DNA from: Bog-756 sp963725395
GTDB taxonomy: Bacteria > Actinomycetota > Acidimicrobiia > Acidimicrobiales > RAAP-2
Assembly (NCBI GenBank): GCA_963725395.1
Contig: CAVRYH010000002.1
Span: 124,001 to 188,000, forward strand
DNA length: 64,000 nt
Reading direction: 5' to 3'
Part shown: one piece after another, positions 44,997-52,027 of the stretch
How the letters are laid out: each line of letters opens with the position of its first letter
How positions within the stretch are numbered: position 1 is the stretch's first letter
The notes under the pieces: model-generated
What the model saw: only the letters and a program-made list of their open reading frames with translations
Told to the model about the DNA's origin: nothing
Database searches by the model: none
Made by a program: the position numbers and the translations under genes

Positions 44997-45862
44997 CGCC
45001 GACCTTCCGGGGCGGGAAAGGGCCAGTTGAGTGCGGAGAGGTCGTCGACGACGACGTCGGCCCCCTCCTCCCGGAGCTCGGCGGCATGGTGGGCCCGATT
45101 GATGCCGATGACGAAGGCGAACTCCCCCCGGCGACCGGCTTGGACGCCGGCGATGGCGTCCTCCACAACGGCGGCCCGTGAGGGTGAGACCGACAGGGCT
45201 CGCGCCGCGGTGAGGAAGATGGCGGGGTCCGGCTTGCCGGGGAGCCCGAGGGCCTCCGCGTCCACCCCGTCCACGATGGCATCGAAGAGATCGGTGATCG
45301 AGGCCGAGGCCAGCATCACCCGGGCATGGCGGCTCGACGAGATGAGGGCGGTGAGGATCCGGTGTTCCCGGAGGGATCGGATGAAGCCGGCGGTCGAGTC
45401 GAAGACGGGGACACCGTCTCGCGCCACCAGTCGTTCGAACTCGTGATCCTTGAGGTTCCCGAGCGCGCAGACGGTGTCGTGGCCCGGTGCGTCGGAGGGC
45501 GACCCGTGGGGTAGGCGCAGGTGGCGGGAGGCGAGGAAGCTCTCCACGCCGTCGTAGCGCGGTTTGCCGTCCACGAAGCGGAGATAGTCGTCGTCGCTGA
45601 AGGGTCGCAGGGCCGCCGCCGGCCCTCGGTCGGCGCGACCCCGGAGGAAGCCGTCGAACGCCAGTTTCCAGCAACGGGCATGGAGCGACGCCGTGTCCGT
45701 CACGACGCCGTCCATGTCGAAGATCACCCCGTCGATGCGATCGCCGGGGGGCGCGTTCGGTGATGGCTGATCGGTGGGCACGAACTCGGCGAAGGAGCGG
45801 CTGCTCAGGACGGAACCGGGTGGTCGTGCTGGGGCATGAGCAGCTCGCTCCTGATCGGCCAA
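44993..45862 (-). CDS. HAD-superfamily hydrolase, beta-phosphoglucomutase-like
   Basis: This protein of about 289 residues has the HAD motif I GVIFDMDGVVTDTASLHARC with both aspartates, motif II ALISSSRHARVMLAS, motif III Lys in LGLPGKPDPAIFLTAARAL and motif IV AAVVEDAIAGVQAGRRG. The cap domain and sequence resemble beta-phosphoglucomutase, which turns the beta-glucose 1-phosphate made by GH65 phosphorylases into glucose 6-phosphate. The start could be the ATG at 45862 (58-bp overlap with the CBS gene) or GTG at 45811. Confidence 0.88.
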   Translation of the reverse strand: MADQERAAHAPARPPGSVLSSRSFAEFVPTDQPSPNAPPGDRIDGVIFDMDGVVTDTASLHARCWKLAFDGFLRGRADRGPAAALRPFSDDDYLRFVDGKPRYDGVESFLASRHLRLPHGSPSDAPGHDTVCALGNLKDHEFERLVARDGVPVFDSTAGFIRSLREHRILTALISSSRHARVMLASASITDLFDAIVDGVDAEALGLPGKPDPAIFLTAARALSVSPSRAAVVEDAIAGVQAGRRGEFAFVIGINRAHHAAELREEGADVVVDDLSALNWPFPAPEGRR

Positions 45863-46245
45863 CTCAGGTCCCGGAGATCCGCAGCCAGGTCCACGATGAG
45901 GTCGTCGACGGTGATCATGCCGACGAACCGTTGGTCTCGGGTGACGGCCAACCGGCGGACGGCGTACGAGCGGAACAGCCCGAACGCTGCATCGACGTCA
46001 GCGTAGGCATCGATGGTGACGACCGGGGCGCTCATGACGCAGTTGACCGTCGCCGAAAGGGGCAGGCCCTGAGCCAGGGCCCGCCTCACCAGGTCGCGAT
46101 CGGTGACGATCCCCACCAGCCGGTCATCGTCCACGACTCCCAATGCACCCACTCCGCTCCGCTCCATGACGCCCGCGCAGCCGCGGATCGTCCGCCCCGG
46201 TTCGACGCTCACTGCCGAGCGCCTGAGCGCCTCTATGGTCCGCAT
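45805..46245 (-). CDS. two-CBS-domain protein, Hrp1-like
   Basis: This is a 146-residue protein (ATG 46245, MRTIEALRRSAVSVEPGRTI) made of two CBS domains (VVDDDRLVGIVTDRDLVRRA; VTRDQRFVGMITVDDLIVDL). Length and layout match mycobacterial hypoxic response protein 1 (Rv2626c, about 143 residues), a DosR regulon member; the Cys-rich zinc site of Hrp1 is only partly evident. It follows the DUF1918 gene by 28 bp and probably shares its promoter. Confidence 0.88.
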   Translation of the reverse strand: MRTIEALRRSAVSVEPGRTIRGCAGVMERSGVGALGVVDDDRLVGIVTDRDLVRRALAQGLPLSATVNCVMSAPVVTIDAYADVDAAFGLFRSYAVRRLAVTRDQRFVGMITVDDLIVDLAADLRDLSWPIRSELLMPQHDHPVPS

Positions 46246-46273
46246 GGACCGCCTCGGTCTGAGAACGGTCGGT

Positions 46274-46495
46274 TCATTGCCGTGGTCCCTCGTTCTCGCC
46301 CTGTCGGTGCTCGAAGTGCTCCACGGTGGCATCCGACCCGGGGAAGAAGACGGCCTCGTGGCCGCTGTCACCCCAGCGCACGACAAAAGGAGGCCCACCG
46401 TCGTCGCCCTGCACCTCGAGTATCTCGCCGTCACGGTCCGGTTCCCCTTGGCGATGCCCGTGGATCACGATGCGATCACCCACGCTGGCCTTCAT
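46274..46495 (-). CDS. DUF1918 protein
   Basis: This 73-residue protein, MKASVGDRIVIHGHRQGEPD... with ILEVQGDDGGPPFVVRWGDS and VFFPGSDATVEHF, is a clear DUF1918 member. The SH3-like small beta barrel is of unknown function. ATG 46495 follows AGAGGAGGACATC. In M. tuberculosis Rv0569 is a DUF1918 protein under DosR control, which fits the DosR-type promoter 33-74 bp upstream here. First gene of a DUF1918-CBS-HAD-GH65 unit. Confidence 0.93.
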   Translation of the reverse strand: MKASVGDRIVIHGHRQGEPDRDGEILEVQGDDGGPPFVVRWGDSGHEAVFFPGSDATVEHFEHRQGENEGPRQ

Positions 46496-46527
46496 GATGT
46501 CCTCCTCTCGGACGCTCACACGTCTTC

Positions 46528-46569
46528 ATGGTGGCTCCCGGACGCCGGGCCGACTAGGGCCGAAGGTCC
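46528..46569 (-). promoter_or_regulatory. DosR-type box and -10 upstream of the DUF1918-CBS-HAD-GH65 unit
   Basis: On the minus strand GGACCTTCGGCCCTA (46569-46555) is followed after 21 nt by CACCAT (46533-46528). The DUF1918 start is 32 nt beyond. Confidence 0.82.
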
Positions 46570-46585
46570 GCGAGGGCCGGACCGC

Positions 46586-46933
46586 TCAGCGGGTACGGGC
46601 CCGCCGCACTACGGCCTCGGCGCTGTCGTACGCCTCGCGCAGGTCCTTCAGCAGTTGATCGATCCCCTGTCGAACCGTGTTCAGGTTCGCGCCGGCGTCG
46701 CTGCGCGCGTCGGACAACCGGGATCGGGCCGCGAGATAGGCGTTCTGCGCCACGTCGAGGCGCTTGCGGACCTCGTCGCGCACGTCGAGGTCGGCAAGAT
46801 CCAGCTGCACCCGCAGCTCGTCGATCTTCGTCCTCCAGGCGTCGAGCGCCTTTCCCAGTTGCTGGAGAAGGTCCAGGTTCTCCTGTCCATCCGACCGGCT
46901 GCCGCCGGCGTCGTCCGTCTGGGTCCCGGGCAT
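46586..46933 (-). CDS. coiled-coil protein in the DosR-type regulon
   Basis: This is a 115-residue helical protein. After a polar head (MPGTQTDDAGGSRSDGQEN) it has a continuous heptad-like stretch (LDLLQQLGKALDAWRTKIDE, LRVQLDLADLDVRDEVRKRL) to the end. No family was recognised. ATG at 46933 follows a near-perfect AAGGAGGCACG. It has its own DosR-type promoter 33-76 bp upstream, divergent from usp2. A structural or membrane-associated stress role is only a guess. Confidence 0.75.
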   Translation of the reverse strand: MPGTQTDDAGGSRSDGQENLDLLQQLGKALDAWRTKIDELRVQLDLADLDVRDEVRKRLDVAQNAYLAARSRLSDARSDAGANLNTVRQGIDQLLKDLREAYDSAEAVVRRARTR

Positions 46934-46965
46934 CGTGCCTCCTTGTTCGAGAGCCGTCTGACTCA

Positions 46966-47009
46966 AGGGTGGGGCACCGGAGACCGGTGCGGTAGGGCCG
47001 AACGTCCTG
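46966..47009 (-). promoter_or_regulatory. DosR-type box and -10 upstream of the coiled-coil gene
   Basis: On the minus strand CAGGACGTTCGGCCCTA (47009-46993) is followed after 21 nt by CACCCT (46971-46966). Divergent from the usp2 site 93 bp away. Confidence 0.8.
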
Positions 47010-47101
47010 ACGACCGGCAGACGGCCGGACCCCGGCGACCGGCGGCCCAAGCGCGACGGCCCCAACCGACGCTCCACCCGGTGGCGGGCCCGGGCCGGGA
47101 T

Positions 47102-47143
47102 GGACCTTCGGCCCTGCCGTGGGCGGCTGGCCCCCCTGACAAT
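47102..47143 (+). promoter_or_regulatory. DosR-type box and -10 upstream of usp2
   Basis: GGACCTTCGGCCCTG (47102-47116) is followed after 21 nt by GACAAT (47138-47143). The usp2 ATG is 54 nt beyond. Confidence 0.8.
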
Positions 47144-47197
47144 GGTGGTTGGCGCCGGACCGGCCCGGGGCGCCACGACGGAGAGCGAGGTTTGGTC

Positions 47198-48079
47198 ATG
47201 GCAGGTGAGGGATCGGAACGTCGTGGGTCCTTGGGGCAGATCGTGGTCGGCGTGGACGGATCGCCGGGGGCGGGATCGGCGCTCGACTGGGCCGCCGCGG
47301 AGTCGGAGCGGGCCAACGCCCACCTCACGGTGGTCGTGGCCTGGTCCTTCGGAGGTATCACCGGTGCCCTGGTCAAAAAGGACCACGCCGACAGCATTGT
47401 GGCGGAAGCCGAGGCCAGGCTGGCCGGCCTGTATCCGGACGTGACCGTCGACCACGTTGTGAGTGACCAGCCGGCGTCGTACGCCCTCATCGAGGCGAGC
47501 CGGGAAGCCGATCTCCTCGTACTCGGCTCCCGGGGGTTCGGAGGCTTCCGCGGCCTGCTCCTGGGTTCGGTCGGGCAGCACTGCCTGACCCATGCCCCGT
47601 GCTCCGTGGCGATCATCCGGCCTCCAGAGGGCCCGTCGTCCAGTCCCGACGCTGCCGTCCGCCACATCGTGGTCGGCGTCGACGGGTCGCACGGTTCGGA
47701 CCGGGCACTCGACTGGGCCATCGACGAGGCCCGCCGGAGCGGGGCCCGGATCGACGTCCTCGGCTCCCTCGTCTTCCCAGGCACGTCGGGCTTCGTGTAC
47801 AGCGTCGATGTCGGCATCCCCGAGCGGGCCCGGCTCGTGGTCGATGCTGCGATGGCCCGGATCGCCAGCCTCGCCCCCGGCGTGGCGGTACACGGGTCGA
47901 CGAGCGACGATCCGCCCGCGGTCGCCCTGGTCGAGGCCAGCCGCACTGCGGACCTCCTGGTCGTCGGGTCGCGGGGCCTCGGCGCGTTCTCCGGGCTGCT
48001 CCTCGGATCGGTGGGCCACCATCTCGCCGTCCATGCCCACTGCCCGAGCGTTGTGGTGAGGGACGACGGTCCGGACTGA
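47198..48079 (+). CDS. tandem universal stress protein (usp2)
   Basis: This is a 293-residue protein with two UspA domains: IVVGVDGSPGAGSALDWAAA with VLGSRGFGGFRGLLLGSVGQ, and IVVGVDGSHGSDRALDWAID with VVGSRGLGAFSGLLLGSVGH. Both ATP-binding motifs (G-2x-G-9x-G-S) are intact. ATG 47198 gives MAGEGSERRGSLGQIVVGVD. It is preceded by its own DosR-type promoter. Confidence 0.92.
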   Translation: MAGEGSERRGSLGQIVVGVDGSPGAGSALDWAAAESERANAHLTVVVAWSFGGITGALVKKDHADSIVAEAEARLAGLYPDVTVDHVVSDQPASYALIEASREADLLVLGSRGFGGFRGLLLGSVGQHCLTHAPCSVAIIRPPEGPSSSPDAAVRHIVVGVDGSHGSDRALDWAIDEARRSGARIDVLGSLVFPGTSGFVYSVDVGIPERARLVVDAAMARIASLAPGVAVHGSTSDDPPAVALVEASRTADLLVVGSRGLGAFSGLLLGSVGHHLAVHAHCPSVVVRDDGPD

Positions 48080-48100
48080 CGGCCGTGCCGCCCCCGGTCG

Positions 48101-48499
48101 TCAGACCTCTTCTGCGTCGGGCTGCTCCGCAGTGTGCAACTGGACCACGATCCCGTCCGGGTCGGTCACCTCGAGGAACCAGCCGAGGTGACCCTTCGTG
48201 ACGGTGCCGTGGGTGGAACCGATCTCGTCGAGGCGGCGCGACCACTCCTCGAGGCCGGTGGTGCCGCCGACAGCGAGCCCGACAACGCTGAAGCCCTGGA
48301 GTGCCGTCGCCATCGAGGCGTCGAGATGGAGTCCGAGCACCGCCCCAGCCGGGTGATGCAGGAGTGCGCCGATCGGTCCGTCCTCCTCTTCGACGTAGAG
48401 GTCGAGCTCGAAACCCAGCACCGAGACGTACCAGTCCGTGCTGACGTCCAGATCGCTGACGGGGATGCGGACGTGATGGAACCCGTTGATGGACGTCAT
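48101..48499 (-). CDS. VOC (glyoxalase/bleomycin resistance) family protein
   Basis: This is a 132-residue protein with two beta-alpha-beta-beta-beta halves: FHHVRIPVSDLDVSTDWYVS, LGFELDLY and the C-terminal GWFLEVTDPDGIVVQLHT. Putative metal ligands His (FHHVRI), His (VLGLHLDAS) and Glu (WFLEVTDPDG) are present. The substrate is unknown. ATG 48499 chosen; upstream in-frame sequence is promoter DNA. It converges on usp2 and diverges from the aldehyde dehydrogenase. No DosR box is oriented toward it. Confidence 0.85.
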   Translation of the reverse strand: MTSINGFHHVRIPVSDLDVSTDWYVSVLGFELDLYVEEEDGPIGALLHHPAGAVLGLHLDASMATALQGFSVVGLAVGGTTGLEEWSRRLDEIGSTHGTVTKGHLGWFLEVTDPDGIVVQLHTAEQPDAEEV

Positions 48500-48636
48500 C
48501 ACACCATGGTGCCACCCGAGCGCGGTGGAGGCCGGTCCGCCTCCGGTGGCGCTTCGGGGGAATCCAGGCAGAGCGGGCCGCCCGGTCGCCCCCGTCGGGG
48601 CGTCGACGTCCACCCGGGCGACCAACTCCCGGTGTT

Positions 48637-48680
48637 GTGACCTTCGGCCCTACCTCGGGTCCCGGCGCGTTCCCTACGGT
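48637..48680 (+). promoter_or_regulatory. DosR-type box and -10 upstream of the aldehyde dehydrogenase
   Basis: GTGACCTTCGGCCCTA (48637-48652) is followed after 22 nt by TACGGT (48675-48680), which fits TANNNT. The gene start is 97 nt beyond. Confidence 0.82.
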
Positions 48681-48777
48681 GGCATCGAGAGGCAGCGTGC
48701 CGAGTGTGGGCACCGGGTTCGTGGGGGATCCCGATCGACCTGGGCCAGTTGGCGCGTGTGAGCGGATGGAGGATCCC

Positions 48778-50346
48778 ATGACCGTGACCGCAGAAGCAGA
48801 GGCAGCCGAGAATCCGCCGGTGGTGGTGCCCTATGTGGCACCGGGCCGTCCGGGCAGCATCGTCGAGGTGAAGCCCCGTTACGAGAACTTCATCGGAGGC
48901 AGGTGGGTCGCCCCGGCGGAAGGCCAGTACATGGCCAATGTCAGTCCGGTCAACGGCAAGCCCTTCTGCGAGGTGGCCCGATCGACGGCCGCGGACGTCG
49001 AGTTGGCCCTGGACGCGGCCCACGCGGCCAAGGACGCATGGGGTGAGGCCTCGCTCACCGAGCGGGCAGCCGTCCTCAACCGGATCGCCGATGCCATCGA
49101 GGCCAACCTGGAGATGCTCGCCGTCGCCGAGAGTTGGGAGAACGGGAAGCCGGTCCGCGAGACGCTCGCCGCCGACCTACCGCTCGCCGTGGACCATTTC
49201 CGGTACTTCGCCGGGGCCACCCGGTCACTCGAGGGCCGGTCGACCGAGATCGACAAGGACACGGTCGCCTACCACTTCCATGAGCCTCTCGGCGTGGTCG
49301 CCCAGATCATCCCGTTCAACTTCCCGCTGCTGATGGCGGCGTGGAAGATCGCCCCGGCACTGGCGGCCGGCAACTGCACCGTGGTCAAGCCGGCATCGCC
49401 CACTCCGTGGTCGATCCTCAAGCTGGCCGAGGTGATCGAGGACATCGTCCCCCCCGGGGTCCTCAACATCGTGACCGGGCCGGGAGGCGAGATCGGCAAG
49501 GCCCTCGCCTCGAGTCCACGCATCGCCAAGGTCGGCTTCACCGGCGAGACGACGACGGGCCGGCTGATCATGCAGTACGCGGCGCAGAACCTGATCCCCT
49601 CCACGGTCGAGCTCGGTGGCAAGTCGCCGAACATCTTCTTTGCCGACGTGATGGACGAGGACGACGACTTCCTCGACAAGGCGATCGAGGGTCTGGTGCT
49701 CTACGCGTTCAACAAGGGGGAGGTGTGCACCTGCCCCTCGCGAGCCCTGATCCATGAATCCATCTACGACCGGTTCATCGATCGCTGCCTGGCGCGGATC
49801 AAGCTGATCACCCAGGGTAACCCGCTCGATCCGGCGACCATGATCGGTCCGCAGGTCTCCGTGCAGCAGATCGAGAAGATCGCCTCCTACGTGGACATCG
49901 GGCGCCAGGAAGGGGCCGAGTGCCTCATCGGGGGAGAGCGCACCGCCGTCGGCGGCGAGCTCGAGGGTGGCTACTACTACGAGCCCACCGTGCTCAAGGG
50001 ACACAACGCCATGCGCATCTTCCAGGAGGAGATCTTCGGGCCGGTGCTCGCCGTCACCACCTTCAAGGACGAAGCCGACGCCGTGGCCATCGCCAACGAC
50101 ACCCTCTACGGCCTGGGGGCCGGGGTGTGGACGCGCAACGGCAACCTCGCCTATCGCATGGGCCGGGCCATCAAGGCCGGGAGGGTGTGGACCAACTGCT
50201 ACCACCTGTATCCGGCCGGGGCCGCGTTCGGGGGCTACAAGATCTCGGGTGTGGGTCGGGAGAACCACCAGATGATGCTCGAGCACTACTCGCAGACCAA
50301 GAACCTGCTGGTGAGCTACAGCACCAAGCCGATGGGATTCTTCTGA
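48778..50346 (+). CDS. aldehyde dehydrogenase, AldB/ExaC-like
   Basis: This is a 522-residue NAD(P)-dependent aldehyde dehydrogenase. Features are RYENFIGGRWVAPAEGQYMA, the cofactor region PFNFPLLMAAWKIAPALAAG, VGFTGETTTG, the general base in ELGGKSPNIFF and the nucleophilic Cys in FNKGEVCTCPSRALI. The last part YHLYPAGAAFGGYKISGVGR is typical of acetaldehyde dehydrogenases of the AldB/ExaC type. ATG 48778 follows GGAGG. The DUF779 gene follows closely, a pairing seen repeatedly for this ALDH type. A DosR-type promoter lies upstream. Confidence 0.93.
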   Translation: MTVTAEAEAAENPPVVVPYVAPGRPGSIVEVKPRYENFIGGRWVAPAEGQYMANVSPVNGKPFCEVARSTAADVELALDAAHAAKDAWGEASLTERAAVLNRIADAIEANLEMLAVAESWENGKPVRETLAADLPLAVDHFRYFAGATRSLEGRSTEIDKDTVAYHFHEPLGVVAQIIPFNFPLLMAAWKIAPALAAGNCTVVKPASPTPWSILKLAEVIEDIVPPGVLNIVTGPGGEIGKALASSPRIAKVGFTGETTTGRLIMQYAAQNLIPSTVELGGKSPNIFFADVMDEDDDFLDKAIEGLVLYAFNKGEVCTCPSRALIHESIYDRFIDRCLARIKLITQGNPLDPATMIGPQVSVQQIEKIASYVDIGRQEGAECLIGGERTAVGGELEGGYYYEPTVLKGHNAMRIFQEEIFGPVLAVTTFKDEADAVAIANDTLYGLGAGVWTRNGNLAYRMGRAIKAGRVWTNCYHLYPAGAAFGGYKISGVGRENHQMMLEHYSQTKNLLVSYSTKPMGFF

Positions 50347-50378
50347 GCGGGGGGACCCTCCCCCCAGGCGACGACGCC

Positions 50379-50738
50379 GTGGTGCGGGTCACCGCGACGC
50401 GTGCCGCCCTCGGGGCGATCGCCCGACTGGAGTCCGAGCGGGGGCCGCTGATGTTCTTCCAGTCGGGCGGGTGCTGCGACGGAAGCCTCCCCATGTGCTT
50501 CGATGACGGAGAACTGGTGATCGGCGACCGGGACGTGCTGCTCGGCTCCGTCGGCGGTGCTCCGTTCTATATCGACGGACGCCAGTACGAGGTGTGGAAG
50601 CACACCCGGCTCATCCTCGACGTGGGGACGGGATCACCCGAGGGGTTCTCGCTGCCTGCCGGCGAAGACGCCCACTTCATCGTCAGGTCCGAGGTCATCA
50701 ATCCGGGCGAGCAGGCGGCGTCGGCCGACCGGGACTGA
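50379..50738 (+). CDS. DUF779 protein
   Basis: This protein of about 119 residues has the DUF779 core: RGPLMFFQSGGCCDGSLPMC with three cysteines, VLLGSVGGAPFYIDGRQYEV, WKHTRLILDVGTG and EDAHFIVRSEV. Function is unknown, but it regularly follows aldehyde dehydrogenases of the AldB/ExaC type, as here. GTG at 50379 (or 50382) is the likely start; no clear ribosome-binding site, so coupling to the ALDH 32 bp upstream is plausible. Confidence 0.88.
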   Translation: MVRVTATRAALGAIARLESERGPLMFFQSGGCCDGSLPMCFDDGELVIGDRDVLLGSVGGAPFYIDGRQYEVWKHTRLILDVGTGSPEGFSLPAGEDAHFIVRSEVINPGEQAASADRD

Positions 50739-50750
50739 TCGCCGGGACGG

Positions 50751-51779
50751 CTAGCGGTCCTCAGGGCCGGGGGCGGGTGTTGCCTCGGACTCCTCGTTCC
50801 CGTCGCGCAGCACGAGCACCGGGCAGCGGGCGTGGACGACACAGTGCTCACTGACGGATCCGAGGAGCATCCCGCTCAGCTCGCCGTGACCCCGACTGCC
50901 GACCACGAGGAGATCGGCCCCGTTCGATGCCTTCTCGAGGACGAGTGAGGGGTGGCCCTCGATCACCGTGGCCTGGATCTCGAGCTCGGGGTGGGCGCTC
51001 CTGATCGGCGCGAGCGACTTCTCGAGGAGGATCTCGCTGTCGTGGGCCGGATCCCAGTCCGAAGGGATGGGCAGGGACATGCCATAGCTGGTCGGCAGCT
51101 CCCAGACCATCAGCACCTCGAGCAGCGCGCCGGTCAGCTCGGCCTGGCGGGCGGCCCACGCCACAGCGGCGATCGAGGACGGTGAGGCATCGATGCCGAC
51201 GACGATCCGGCCGCGCTCGTCTGATCGCTCGTCCGCAGCTGGGCCGGTCTCCTCGGCGCCACCGTCGGGCGCCGGCCCCTCCGACTCCTCCCGTGGCCCT
51301 CTGAACACGACCACGGGACAAGGGGCGCGGTGCACACAGCGCCGGCTGACCGAGCCGAGCAGGCGACCCTTGAACCCGCCGAGGCCCCGCGACCCGACCA
51401 CGAGCAGGTCCGCGCCCCCTGCCTCTTCGATCAACACCGTCTCGGGCGAGCCGTGGTAGCTCTTCCGCTTCACCACGACGCCGGGGGCGGCCGCCTTGGC
51501 CAGGTCCTCGGCCGCGTCGAGCACCTGGGTCATGGCCCGTTTGGCGTCGCTCGGCTTGGTGATCACGTATCCCGAGCCGAAGCCGGTGACCAGCTCGAGG
51601 ACGCTGCCCGTGCGCAACGCCTGGGCGGCGGCCCAGGCCACAGCCTTGTCCGCGCTCACCGATCCGTCGGTGCCGACGACGACCCGGTGCTTGGCGTCGA
51701 CCTTCTGCTTCGAATCCGTCGTACTCGCCACCGTGGCTTCTCCCCTTCCGGCCGTCTCGCCGCTCTCATCATTGCCCAT
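50751..51779 (-). CDS. tandem universal stress protein (usp3)
   Basis: This protein of about 342 residues has two UspA domains: VVVGTDGSVSADKAVAWAAA with VVGSRGLGGFKGRLLGSVSR, and IVVGIDASPSSIAAVAWAAR with VVGSRGHGELSGMLLGSVSE. ATG at 51779 sits where transcription should begin from the promoter at 51786-51828, so translation from it would be leaderless. A GTG at 51731 has a strong ribosome-binding site (GGAAGGGGAGAAG) and gives about 326 residues. Confidence 0.9.
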   Translation of the reverse strand: MGNDESGETAGRGEATVASTTDSKQKVDAKHRVVVGTDGSVSADKAVAWAAAQALRTGSVLELVTGFGSGYVITKPSDAKRAMTQVLDAAEDLAKAAAPGVVVKRKSYHGSPETVLIEEAGGADLLVVGSRGLGGFKGRLLGSVSRRCVHRAPCPVVVFRGPREESEGPAPDGGAEETGPAADERSDERGRIVVGIDASPSSIAAVAWAARQAELTGALLEVLMVWELPTSYGMSLPIPSDWDPAHDSEILLEKSLAPIRSAHPELEIQATVIEGHPSLVLEKASNGADLLVVGSRGHGELSGMLLGSVSEHCVVHARCPVLVLRDGNEESEATPAPGPEDR

Positions 51780-51785
51780 GCAGGA

Positions 51786-51828
51786 AGTGTCGCGTCCGAC
51801 CCACCAGGGCGGTAGGGCCGATGGTCAC
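51786..51828 (-). promoter_or_regulatory. DosR-type box and -10 upstream of usp3
   Basis: On the minus strand GTGACCATCGGCCCTA (51828-51813) is followed after 21 nt by GACACT (51791-51786). Transcription would start near 51779. Confidence 0.82.
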
Positions 51829-51891
51829 CATGACCCCGGACGCCGCCGGCACTCCGGTCGAGCGCGATCGACCCGTCGACCCCGGCCCACC

Positions 51892-51907
51892 TAGGGCCGA
51901 AGGGCAC
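51892..51907 (-). promoter_or_regulatory. second DosR-type box, distal to usp3 or serving drrA-like gene
   Basis: On the minus strand GTGCCCTTCGGCCCTA, 79 bp upstream of the proximal usp3 box in the same orientation. No good -10 hexamer follows at 21-22 nt, so it looks like an auxiliary site. The divergent drrA-like gene starts 121 bp away on the other side. Confidence 0.65.
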
Positions 51908-52027
51908 ATGCGGAGCGTTGCACCGATCCCCCCACCGGGCGGGTGGGGCCGGCCACGGACGGCCGGGGCCGCATCGGGCTTGGGTTAGCCTGGGGCTACG
52001 GGCTCGTTCCCCGGTGGATCGGACGTC

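Noticed and set aside
42561..45674. 1037-residue continuous frame as a single HAD-GH65 fusion
   Set aside because: The HAD domain is read in a different frame (44993-45862). The upstream part of this long frame is its Arg/Pro/Gly-rich shadow, and GH65 starts at GTG 44996.
47035..47050. GCGACCGGCGGCCCAA as an additional DosR-type box between the coiled-coil gene and usp2
   Set aside because: It fits the outer pattern only loosely, lacks the TTC centre and has no -10-like hexamer at 21-22 nt. In GC-rich DNA such a match is expected by chance.
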